Source: Actinomycetales bacterium Ga0077552 (GTDB lineage: Bacteria > Actinomycetota > Actinomycetes > Actinomycetales > Microbacteriaceae). From it: DNA of 7,913 nucleotides. A program made the position numbers and the translations under genes. Shown in pieces: positions 1 to 5,682 of the stretch (positions are counted from its first letter, which is position 1; each line of letters opens with the position of its first letter). The notes below the pieces were generated by a model. That model ran no database searches, was not told the origin of the DNA, and saw only the letters and a list, made by a program, of their open reading frames with translations. Location: positions 1 to 7,913 of the forward strand of contig LNFD01000228.1 of the NCBI GenBank assembly GCA_001464255.1, in the 5' to 3' direction.

Positions 1-1134
1 CGCTTCGTGCTCGACGACGGCTGGTTCGAGGGCCGCACCGACGACCGCCGTGCGCTCGGCGACTGGACGGTCGACCCCGAGCGCTGGCCTGCCGGCCTGC
101 ACCCGCTCGCCGACGCCGTGGTCGCCCGCGGCATGGAGTTCGGCCTGTGGGTCGAGCCCGAGATGGTCAGCCCCGACTCGCGGCTCGCGCGCGAGCATCC
201 CGAATGGATGCTCGCCGAGGCCGCGCCCGAGAGCCAGCATCCCCCCACCTGGCGCTTCCAGCACACGCTCGACCTCACGGTCGACGGGGCCCGCGCGCAC
301 GTGCTCGAGTCATTGAGCGCCCTGCTCGCCGAGTACCCCATCGCCTTCCTCAAGTGGGATCACAACCGCGACCAGCACGCCGGCACCGCCGCGGCGCACA
401 CGCGCGCCGTGTACGGGCTCATCGACGACCTCCGCGCGCGCTTCCCGCACGTCGCGATCGAGAGCTGCGCCTCGGGCGGCGCGCGCGTCGACCTCGGCAT
501 GGCCGCGCGGGTGCATCGCTTCTGGACGAGCGACACGAACGACGCGCTCGATCGGCAGCGCATCCAGCGCTACAGCGGGCTGCTCATGCCGCCCGAGCTG
601 CTCGGCGGCCACGTCGGCGCCCCGCGCGCCCACATCACGGGGCGCACGCACGACCTGTCGTTCCGCCTCGCGACGGCGCTGTTCGGCAGCGCGGGCATCG
701 AGTGGAACGTCACGACCGCCGACGCCGCCCAGCTCGACGCCCTGCGCGACTGGGTCGCGACCGTCAAGCTCGTGCGCCCCCTGCTCACGACGGGCCGCAC
801 GGTGCGCACGGATGAGCCCGGCGACGACCGCTACGTGCACGGCCTCGTAGCGCTCGACGGCGCCGAGGCGCTCATCGCGCTCGTGACGCTCGCGACCGCG
901 GCCGTCGCCGTGCCGCCGCCGCTGCGGTTCCCCGGCCTCGACCCCGATCGGCGCTACCGCATCGAACCGCTGACCGTGGGAGGGGCCCCGCACGCGGTGC
1001 AGGATGCTCCCCCCGCGTGGCTCACCGACGGCGGCATCACGATCACGGGCCGGCTGCTCGCCGACCTCGGGCTGCCCGTGCCGCTGCTCGCGCCCGAGCA
1101 GGCGCTGCTGCTGCGGGCTACTGCCGTCGACTAG
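1..1134 (+). CDS. Alpha-galactosidase, GH36 family (C-terminal part; 5' end outside window)
   Basis: Hydrolyses terminal alpha-1,6-galactose from melibiose- or raffinose-type sugars; no signal peptide can be judged because the N-terminus is missing. The frame is open from base 1 (RFVLDDGWF) and gives 377 residues, roughly half of the usual ~700, so the N-terminal beta-sandwich lies upstream. Seen here: the DDGWF barrel strand at the left edge; the nucleophile motif LKWDHNRD with its Asp at 358-360; the substrate-binding ESCASGGARVD segment; and FWTSDTND with the acid/base Asp at 532-534. After the barrel comes a C-terminal beta domain (about 790-1120). All catalytic motifs are intact. The GTG at base 7 is an internal valine, not the start. 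It converges on the methyltransferase gene, whose stop lies 24 bp away. The family is certain; alpha-galactosidase activity is the usual one for this GH36 group, and the exact substrate is not shown. Confidence 0.93.
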   Translation, partial: RFVLDDGWFEGRTDDRRALGDWTVDPERWPAGLHPLADAVVARGMEFGLWVEPEMVSPDSRLAREHPEWMLAEAAPESQHPPTWRFQHTLDLTVDGARAHVLESLSALLAEYPIAFLKWDHNRDQHAGTAAAHTRAVYGLIDDLRARFPHVAIESCASGGARVDLGMAARVHRFWTSDTNDALDRQRIQRYSGLLMPPELLGGHVGAPRAHITGRTHDLSFRLATALFGSAGIEWNVTTADAAQLDALRDWVATVKLVRPLLTTGRTVRTDEPGDDRYVHGLVALDGAEALIALVTLATAAVAVPPPLRFPGLDPDRRYRIEPLTVGGAPHAVQDAPPAWLTDGGITITGRLLADLGLPVPLLAPEQALLLRATAVD

Positions 1135-1141
1135 GCCCGCA

Positions 1142-1177
1142 ACGCCCTGTGCTCGCTGCTACGCCTGCAGGGCGTAG
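1142..1177. terminator. Candidate bidirectional terminator hairpin between convergent genes
   Basis: ACGCCCTG at 1142-1149 is perfectly complementary to CAGGGCGT at 1168-1175 (8 bp, extendable by two G-U pairs in the + strand RNA). A second perfect 7-bp stem, CTACGCC (1159-1165) with GGCGTAG (1171-1177), has a 5-nt loop and covers the methyltransferase stop. The two stems share bases and exclude each other. They lie at the junction of the two convergent genes, where a terminator for both is expected. No T-tract follows on either strand, so activity as an intrinsic terminator is inferred. Confidence 0.45.
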
Positions 1178-1959
1178 AGGGCGACCGCACTCGCCGCGGC
1201 GACGTTGAGCGAGTCGACGCCGTGCGCCATGGGGATCGTCACGACGACGTCGGCCGCCTCGAGCGCCGCGCGGCTCAAGCCGTCGCCCTCGGTGCCGACG
1301 ACGATCGCCACTCGCTCGGGCGCGGTCGCCGCGAACTCGCGGAGGCCCACGGCGTCGTCCGCGAGCGCGAGGGCCGCGATCGTGAACCCAGCGGCGTGCA
1401 GCTGCGGCACGGCCTTGCTCCACTCGGGCAGGCGCGTCCACGGCACCTGCAGCACCGTGCCCATCGAGACGCGCACGCTGCGGCGGTAGAGCGGGTCGGC
1501 GCACCGCGGGGTGATGAGCACGGCATCGGCCCCGAGGCCCGCCACCGAGCGGAAGATCGCCCCCACGTTGGTGTGGTCGACGACGTCCTCCACGATGACG
1601 ACGCGCCGGGCATCCCGCAGCACCTCGATCACCGTCGGCAGCGCGGGCCGATGCATGCTCGCGAGGGCTCCGCGGTGCAGGTGGAAGCCCGTCAGCGCTT
1701 CGAGCACCCCGGCCTCGCCGACGTGCACGGTCACGTCGCGGTCGCCCAGCAGCGCCTCGAGGTCGGGCAGCCAGCGCTCGCTCGTGAGCACCGAGCGCGG
1801 CACGTGGCCCGCGCGCAGCGCGCGGCCGATGACCGTGATCGACTCGGCGATGTAGAGCCCGCCCTGCGGCTCGGTCGCGACGCGCAGGGCGACGTCGGTG
1901 AGGCGCGCGTAGTCGGCGAGAGCGGGTTCGTCGAGCGTCGTGATGTGCTCGATGCGCAT
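1159..1959 (-). CDS. SpoU/TrmH-family RNA 2'-O-ribose methyltransferase
   Basis: An S-adenosylmethionine-dependent, trefoil-knot methyltransferase that probably methylates a ribose in rRNA or tRNA; the target nucleotide cannot be read from the sequence. The 266-residue product has an N-terminal substrate-binding domain (about 1-110) and a C-terminal SPOUT domain. The latter carries motif 1, HTNVGAIFRS (130-138, Arg137 catalytic), motif 2, VGTEGDGLSR (221-230), and motif 3, IPMAHGVDSLNVAAA (243-256); DPLYRRSVRVSMG (155-167) is also typical. The frame is open further upstream to 2184, but the ATG at 1959 is preferred: GGAAGG lies about 9 nt upstream, the protein then starts at the usual family position, and a longer form would run into the sirtuin gene. 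It is divergent from the sirtuin, 106 bp apart. Codon use matches the other large genes. The family is certain; calling it TrmH, RlmB or another member would be a guess. Confidence 0.93.
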   Translation of the reverse strand: MRIEHITTLDEPALADYARLTDVALRVATEPQGGLYIAESITVIGRALRAGHVPRSVLTSERWLPDLEALLGDRDVTVHVGEAGVLEALTGFHLHRGALASMHRPALPTVIEVLRDARRVVIVEDVVDHTNVGAIFRSVAGLGADAVLITPRCADPLYRRSVRVSMGTVLQVPWTRLPEWSKAVPQLHAAGFTIAALALADDAVGLREFAATAPERVAIVVGTEGDGLSRAALEAADVVVTIPMAHGVDSLNVAAASAVALYALQA

Positions 1960-1973
1960 GGATGCCCGCCTTC

Positions 1974-1986
1974 CGTCCGGCGGACG
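1974..1986 (-). other. Small hairpin next to the methyltransferase ribosome-binding site
   Basis: CGTCC-GGC-GGACG is a perfect 5-bp inverted repeat with a 3-nt loop. On the minus strand it abuts the GGAAGG element that precedes the ATG at 1959. If it is inside the leader RNA it could tune ribosome access. Short GC-rich stems arise easily by chance in DNA of this composition, so this is only a candidate. Confidence 0.25.
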
Positions 1987-2001
1987 CGAGTCGCCCTGCC
2001 A

Positions 2002-2062
2002 GCCTCCGGAAACATATCCGAAACTCGAGAGTTCTAGTCTGCGAGGAGGAACCACCGGAGGC
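2002..2062. repeat. 8-bp inverted repeat spanning the sirtuin promoter, one arm on the Shine-Dalgarno
   Basis: GCCTCCGG at 2002-2009 is the exact reverse complement of CCGGAGGC at 2055-2062, with 45 bp between the arms. The right arm contains the GGAGG ribosome-binding site of the sirtuin gene. A transcript starting upstream of 2002 could fold to hide that site; one starting at the predicted point near 2047 would lack the left arm. It could equally be a pair of protein-binding half-sites. The complementarity is seen directly; the role is inference. Confidence 0.35.
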
Positions 2063-2065
2063 CCC
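2011..2065 (+). promoter_or_regulatory. Sirtuin promoter and leader, with candidate operator and a back-to-back methyltransferase -10 box
   Basis: This is the most AT-rich part of the 106-bp divergent spacer. TAGTCT at 2035-2040 fits the actinobacterial TANNNT -10 consensus and would place the transcript start near 2047, followed by a leader with GGAGG at 2057-2061, four bases before the sirtuin ATG. On the other strand TATGTT (bases 2016 down to 2011) fits the same consensus for the methyltransferase. Between the two boxes lies the inverted repeat AACTC-GA-GAGTT (2022-2033), where an operator could control both. No good -35 box was seen for either direction. Confidence 0.4.
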
Positions 2066-2917
2066 ATGTCGATCGCCGCACCGCTCGTCGAGCTCGATGC
2101 GGCCGCGCGTGCCGCCGTCGAGCAGGCGATCGCGCTGCTGCGCGGCCGGCGCGTCGCCGTGCTGACGGGGGCCGGCGTGAGCACCGACTCGGGAATCCCC
2201 GACTACCGCGGCGTCGGCGCGCCCGTGCGCACGCCCATGACCTACAGCCAGTTCCTCGCCGACGAGCCCTACCGCAAGCGCTATTGGGCCGGCAGCCACC
2301 TCGGGTGGGAGCGCTTCGCCGCGGCCGGCCCCAACGCGGGCCACCGCACGCTCGCCGACCTCGAGCACGGGGGCGTCGTGACGGGCGTCGTCACGCAGAA
2401 CGTCGACGGCCTGCACGTGCGCGCCGGCAGCCGCCGGGTCGTCGACCTGCACGGCAGTATGGACCGCGTCACGTGCCTGCACTGCGGCCAGACCTTCGAC
2501 CGCGGCGCGATCGCCGAGCGCATCGCGCGCCTCAACCCCTGGCTGAGCGACGCCGACGCGACGATGAACCCCGACGGCGACGCCGAGGTGGCCGACGTCT
2601 CGCGCTTCCAGGTGCCCGAGTGCTCGGTCTGCGGCGGCACCCTGAAGCCCGACATCGTGTTCTTCGGCGAGTTCGTGCCGCCCGTCAAGTTCGAGGAGGC
2701 GCGCGGCATCGTGGCGCGATCGGATGCTCTGCTCGTGCTCGGCTCGTCCCTCGTCGTCAACTCGGGCATCCGGCTCGTCGGGCTCGCGGCCAAGAAGCGC
2801 ATCCCCACGATCATCGTGAACCGCGGCGAGACGAAGGCCGACGCCCGCGCCGCCCTCAAGATCGACGCAGGAACGACCGAGACGCTCGCCGCGTTCAGCG
2901 AGGCGCTGCTGACCTAG
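2066..2917 (+). CDS. NAD-dependent protein deacylase, Sir2 family (SIRT4-like)
   Basis: Removes acyl groups from protein lysines using NAD+, releasing nicotinamide and O-acyl-ADP-ribose; cytosolic. The 283-residue product carries the Rossmann motif GAGVSTDSGIPDYRG (35-49), the NAD-ribose motif TQNVDGLH (110-117), the catalytic His129 in LHGS, and two zinc pairs, C137/C140 and C186/C189. It also has KPDIVFFGE (194-202) and GSSLVVNSG (226-234). The 45-residue stretch between the zinc pairs, including LNPWLSDAD, a PDGD and FQVPEC, closely resembles mitochondrial SIRT4, placing it in the class II group. The ATG at 2066 is chosen because GGAGG lies just upstream and the extension to 1940 would overlap the divergent promoter region and the methyltransferase start. 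All key residues are present. Acyl preference cannot be predicted; SIRT4-like members often act on lipoyl or longer acyl groups or have weak deacetylase activity. Confidence 0.93.
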   Translation: MSIAAPLVELDAAARAAVEQAIALLRGRRVAVLTGAGVSTDSGIPDYRGVGAPVRTPMTYSQFLADEPYRKRYWAGSHLGWERFAAAGPNAGHRTLADLEHGGVVTGVVTQNVDGLHVRAGSRRVVDLHGSMDRVTCLHCGQTFDRGAIAERIARLNPWLSDADATMNPDGDAEVADVSRFQVPECSVCGGTLKPDIVFFGEFVPPVKFEEARGIVARSDALLVLGSSLVVNSGIRLVGLAAKKRIPTIIVNRGETKADARAALKIDAGTTETLAAFSEALLT

Positions 2918-2953
2918 TCGACGCACGACGCGTTCGTGAGGGATGATCAACGC
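2918..2953 (+). promoter_or_regulatory. Weak candidate promoter for the lipoprotein gene
   Basis: TCGACG at 2918-2923 and GATGAT at 2942-2947 are 18 bp apart and resemble a degenerate -35/-10 pair. The -10 ends six bases before the ATG at 2954, so the transcript could be leaderless. A GAGGG at 2938-2942 is 11 nt from that ATG, rather far for a Shine-Dalgarno. A 5-bp inverted repeat, CACGA-CGCGT-TCGTG (2924-2938), lies between the boxes. Read-through from the sirtuin gene is an equally good explanation. Confidence 0.25.
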
Positions 2954-3418
2954 ATGATGCGAATGATCATGGCCGTTGCCGCCATCCCGACCCTTCTCGT
3001 CGCGCTTGCCGGGTGCAGCGCGCCCGAGCCCGAACCGACGGCCACAGCGTCCCGTGAACCGGAGTCCAGCGCGACGGCTCCGCTCATGGACGTTCCGTCC
3101 GGCGACGCGAACTGGGAGTGCGGGCACGTGAGCGCGCTCCTGGGCATCCAGTCCCGGTCGGAGTGGGAGCTCGAGAACGGCGTCATCGACCAGGCTGTCT
3201 TCGACGCGCGCGCTGCGGGCTTGGTCGACGCCTGGACGCAGCTCCCCCAGGGGCAATCCGATGTGTCCCCTGCGTTGCAGGAGGCAAGTGTCGCCGCGTC
3301 GGACGGGATCGGCCGCGACAACACCGCGTTCGCGCGGGCGATCGACATGTTGGGCTCAACGTGCGATGGCGCCGGGTCGGTCGTCATCATCGGCGCCCTG
3401 CCGGAGATGGGCGGCTGA
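2954..3418 (+). CDS. Small secreted lipoprotein of unknown function
   Basis: I do not recognise this 154-residue protein. It has a lipoprotein signal peptide: a hydrophobic stretch (about 5-19) followed by the lipobox LAGC with Cys21 as the lipidation site, so it should be anchored on the outside of the membrane. A flexible linker rich in Pro, Glu, Thr and Ser follows (22-50), then a small domain of about 100 residues with two cysteines, C56 (NWECG) and C137 (STCDG), well placed to form one disulfide. A GTG at 2936 would add six residues; the ATG at 2954 is preferred for a normal-length signal peptide. Codon use is looser than in the neighbours (CTT, GTT, GCT and TTG appear), which suggests a weakly expressed, fast-evolving or acquired gene. 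It stands alone, 36 bp after the sirtuin and before a separate promoter. No functional role can be assigned. Confidence 0.85.
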   Translation: MMRMIMAVAAIPTLLVALAGCSAPEPEPTATASREPESSATAPLMDVPSGDANWECGHVSALLGIQSRSEWELENGVIDQAVFDARAAGLVDAWTQLPQGQSDVSPALQEASVAASDGIGRDNTAFARAIDMLGSTCDGAGSVVIIGALPEMGG

Positions 3419-3447
3419 GCACTCGACCGTCGCCCCGGTTCGAGCGC
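3419..3447 (+). terminator. Candidate terminator hairpin after the lipoprotein gene
   Basis: Directly after the TGA at 3416-3418, GC-A-CTCGACCG (3419-3429) can pair with CGG-T-TCGAG-C-GC (3436-3447): ten base pairs with one bulged T and one A/C mismatch, and a loop of six bases. It ends just before the -10 box of the next gene, so it would insulate the two transcripts. No strong T-tract follows, as is common in actinobacterial terminators. Confidence 0.4.
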
Positions 3448-3449
3448 CC

Positions 3450-3482
3450 TACGATTGACGGGGCCGACGAAAGGGATTCTTC
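3450..3482 (+). promoter_or_regulatory. Promoter and leader of the phosphatase-deacylase operon
   Basis: TACGAT at 3450-3455 is a good TANNNT -10 box, predicting a start near 3462 and a leader of about 20 nt. AAGGGA at 3471-3476 is a well-placed Shine-Dalgarno, six bases before the ATG at 3483. No convincing -35 box was found. Confidence 0.5.
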
Positions 3483-4118
3483 ATGACGGTGTTCGCACTC
3501 GTGCGCCACGGCGAGACCGATTGGAACCGCGAGCGGCGCATCCAGGGCTCCACCGACATCCCGCTCAATGACACCGGGCGCGAGCAGGCCCGTGCGACCG
3601 GTGAGCTGCTCGCGAGCCGCCGCTGGACGGCGCTCGTGGCCTCGCCCCTGTCGCGCGCCGCCGAGACCGCCCGCATCATCGGCGACCACGTCGGTCTCGG
3701 CGACCCCGAGCTCGAGCGGCGCCTGGCCGAGCGCGACTACGGCGAGGCCGAGGGGCTCACGGGCCCCGAGATCGACGCGAGGTTCCCCGACGGCGCCGAC
3801 GTGCCCGGGCGCGAGCCGCGCGAGGCCGTCGCGGAGCGGGCGGTCGCCGCCCTGCACGATCTCGCGGCGCGGCATCCGGGCGAGGCGGTCATCGTCGTCG
3901 CGCACGGCGGCGTCATCCGCAGCGTGCTCGAGACGGTCGCGCCCGGTCGGCATCGCGAGCCGATCACCAACGGCTCGGTGCACTCCTTCCGCCACGCCGA
4001 TGGAGCGATCGAGCTCGTCGCCTTCGACGACCCCATCGACGAGCAGTCGATCTTCCCGCTCGCCGACGACTTCGAGCAGCAGAACCGGCTCGCCGAGCGC
4101 GAGCGCGAGGGCCGCTGA
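3483..4118 (+). CDS. Histidine phosphatase family protein (phosphoglycerate-mutase-like)
   Basis: A cytosolic phosphatase of the branch-1 histidine phosphatase superfamily, acting through a phosphohistidine intermediate. The 211-residue protein begins with the signature LVRHGET, giving the nucleophile His9 with Arg8. Then come QGSTDIPLNDTGREQA (21-36), SPLSRAAETA with Arg58, the proton donor Glu83 in ERDYGEAEG, and the second catalytic His141 in VVAHGGVIRS. The complete set of catalytic residues indicates an active enzyme. The short length and the wording match the broad-specificity PhoE/CobC-like group rather than true glycolytic phosphoglycerate mutase, which is longer. The C-terminal tail is charged and probably disordered. 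It has its own promoter and overlaps the following deacylase gene by one base, so the two are co-translated. The substrate cannot be inferred; sugar phosphates or a cofactor precursor are possible. Confidence 0.92.
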   Translation: MTVFALVRHGETDWNRERRIQGSTDIPLNDTGREQARATGELLASRRWTALVASPLSRAAETARIIGDHVGLGDPELERRLAERDYGEAEGLTGPEIDARFPDGADVPGREPREAVAERAVAALHDLAARHPGEAVIVVAHGGVIRSVLETVAPGRHREPITNGSVHSFRHADGAIELVAFDDPIDEQSIFPLADDFEQQNRLAEREREGR

Positions 4119-4594
4119 TGGCCAGCGGCCCCGAGCGGTTCCTGGCCGCGACGGCGCACCTGCCGATCAGGCCCCGGCGGATGCCCGACTCGACCCACAC
4201 GGCCGCCGAGGCCGCGGCCGCTGTCGGCTGCGAGGTCGGCGCGATCGTCAAGTCGCTCGTCTTCGTCGCGGTGCACAGCGATGACACGAGAGAGTCCGTG
4301 CTCGCGCTCGTGTGCGGCGACAACCGCGCCGACCTCGATGCTCTCGCCGCGGTGCTCGGCGCCAGCATCGAGAAGGCAGACGCGAAGACCGTCAAGGAGG
4401 CGACGGGCTACTCGATCGGCGGCGTGCCCCCGGTCGGGCATCCCGCTCCCGTGCGCACGGTCGTCGACCGCGACCTGCTGCGTTTCGAGACCGTGTGGTC
4501 GGCGGCGGGCAGCGCCTACGACGTCTTCCCGGCGAGCCCGCAGCAGCTCGTCGAGTGGGCGGGCGGCGGGCTCGCCGACATCGGCACGCGTTAG
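4118..4594 (+). CDS. YbaK/ProX-type aminoacyl-tRNA deacylase
   Basis: A trans-acting editing domain that hydrolyses mischarged tRNAs, such as Cys- or Ala-tRNA(Pro), protecting translation fidelity. The 158-residue protein is the usual single-domain length. Seen motifs are the conserved lysine in AIVKSLVF (Lys45), LALVCGDNRAD (62-72), and the glycine-rich GYSIGGVPPVGH (97-108), which forms the substrate pocket. The ATG at 4118 overlaps the phosphatase TGA by one base (TGATG), and GAGGG lies six bases upstream, so translation is coupled. The 3' end overlaps the stop codon of the convergent glycosyltransferase by four bases. Which amino acid it edits cannot be told from sequence alone; the family also includes members with only weak editing activity. 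Pairing with the phosphatase is not an established functional link and may only be an operon of housekeeping genes. Confidence 0.92.
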   Translation: MASGPERFLAATAHLPIRPRRMPDSTHTAAEAAAAVGCEVGAIVKSLVFVAVHSDDTRESVLALVCGDNRADLDALAAVLGASIEKADAKTVKEATGYSIGGVPPVGHPAPVRTVVDRDLLRFETVWSAAGSAYDVFPASPQQLVEWAGGGLADIGTR

Positions 4595-5679
4595 CGTCGA
4601 CCCAGCGCCGCCTGCTCGCGCAGCAGCTCGAGCAGCACCGCGGCCGACCGGCTCCAGTCGAAGCGCGCGGCTTCGGCGGGTGCAGCGGCCGAGCGGCGCT
4701 CCCACTCCCCCGCGGCCAGCAGCTCGGTGATGCGGGCCGCGACGGCCTGAGCATCCCCCACCGCCGCATACAGCGCCGTGTCGCCGCCGATCTCGCGGAA
4801 GATCGGGATGTCGCTGACCACGACGGGCGTGCCGCGCCCCATGGCCTCGACGAGCGGGATGCCGAAGCCCTCGTCGCGCGAGGCCGTCACGAGAGCCGTG
4901 GCGCGGTCGAGCAGGTCGGCGTACTCCTCGTCGCTCACGCCGTCGTGCACGACGAGCGAGCCCGCGGGCGCGGCGGCTTCGAAGCGCGCGCGGTCGGCCG
5001 GGCGGATGCGGCTCAGCAGATGCAGCCGCGCGCCCGGCAGGTGGTGCAGCGCCGCGACGAGCGTGTCGACGCCCTTGTAGGGCATGAACGAGCCCATGTA
5101 GACGAGCTCGATGCCCTCCGGGCGCGTGCGCGGCGCGACGGTTGCCGGCCGGTCGGCGGCGTTCGGCACGACGGTGATCGAGCGCCGCGTGAGCCGGTGC
5201 TGACGCATGAGCGCGCGCGTCGTCTCGCTCACCGTCACGACCGCGTCGGCGCGGTTCAGCAGCAGCCGCTGCGGCCACCACGCCAGGTGGTACAGCCGCC
5301 ACCCGAGGCGCACGGGCCAGGGCAGGTCGCGCGGCGGCGTCGGATGCGCGTAGTAGATGAGATCGTGCAGCGTGAGCACGAGCGGGTAGCGCCGCCCGAG
5401 CGCCCCCATGGTCTGCATGGGGCTGAAGACGACGTCGGGGCGCACACGATTGACCTGCAGCGCCACGAAAGGCTCACGCGGGCTCGTGGGGCCGCTCACG
5501 CGGTGCCAGGGCAGCCCGGCCGGAAGCATCGCGAGCTGCCGCTCGTCGCTGATGAGCAGCTCGAGCGACTCGGTCGCGGCCAATTGCTCGCGCAGGGCAT
5601 CCACGAGGCCCGCCGTGAACCGGCTGATGCCGTCGTGGCGGGGAAACCGCACGTAGCGGCAGTCGACGACGATCTTCAC
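4591..5679 (-). CDS. Glycosyltransferase family 4 (GT-B fold)
   Basis: Transfers a sugar from a nucleotide-sugar donor to an unidentified acceptor, keeping the anomeric configuration; cytosolic or membrane-associated, with no membrane segment seen. The 362-residue product has the N-terminal GT-B domain with MKIVVDCRYV and the glycine-containing HDGISRF loop (15-21), TLHDLIYY (103-110) and VSETTRALM (150-158). The C-terminal domain carries VYMGSFMPYKGVDTLV (193-208) and the E-x7-E motif in DEGFGIPLVEAM, with Glu270 and Glu278. The start is the GTG at 5679, giving the standard N-terminus; it lies three bases after the hydrolase stop and has no clear Shine-Dalgarno, so translation is probably coupled to the hydrolase. 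Its TAA overlaps the TAG of the convergent deacylase gene within the four bases TTAG. The family is certain. Proximity to treS hints at glucan, trehalose or glycolipid work, but that is only inference. Confidence 0.92.
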   Translation of the reverse strand: MKIVVDCRYVRFPRHDGISRFTAGLVDALREQLAATESLELLISDERQLAMLPAGLPWHRVSGPTSPREPFVALQVNRVRPDVVFSPMQTMGALGRRYPLVLTLHDLIYYAHPTPPRDLPWPVRLGWRLYHLAWWPQRLLLNRADAVVTVSETTRALMRQHRLTRRSITVVPNAADRPATVAPRTRPEGIELVYMGSFMPYKGVDTLVAALHHLPGARLHLLSRIRPADRARFEAAAPAGSLVVHDGVSDEEYADLLDRATALVTASRDEGFGIPLVEAMGRGTPVVVSDIPIFREIGGDTALYAAVGDAQAVAARITELLAAGEWERRSAAAPAEAARFDWSRSAAVLLELLREQAALGRR

Positions 5680-5682
5680 GAG

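Noticed and set aside
1960..2184. 75-residue N-terminal extension of the methyltransferase
   Set aside because: It would cross the divergent promoter region and enter the sirtuin gene; the ATG at 1959 has a ribosome-binding site and fits the family.
1118..3256. A 712-codon open frame on the minus strand across the methyltransferase, sirtuin and lipoprotein genes
   Set aside because: It is out of frame with the methyltransferase and antisense to two genes with clear family motifs; its composition is low-complexity Arg/Ala/Gly.
4574..4597. GCCGA-CA-TCGGC and ACGC-GTTA-GCGT as a terminator between the convergent genes
   Set aside because: The stems are 4-5 bp with tiny loops and lie inside coding sequence; too weak to call.
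3737..5302. A 521-codon open frame on the minus strand
   Set aside because: It overlaps the glycosyltransferase in the wrong frame and is antisense to the phosphatase and deacylase genes; no recognisable domain.
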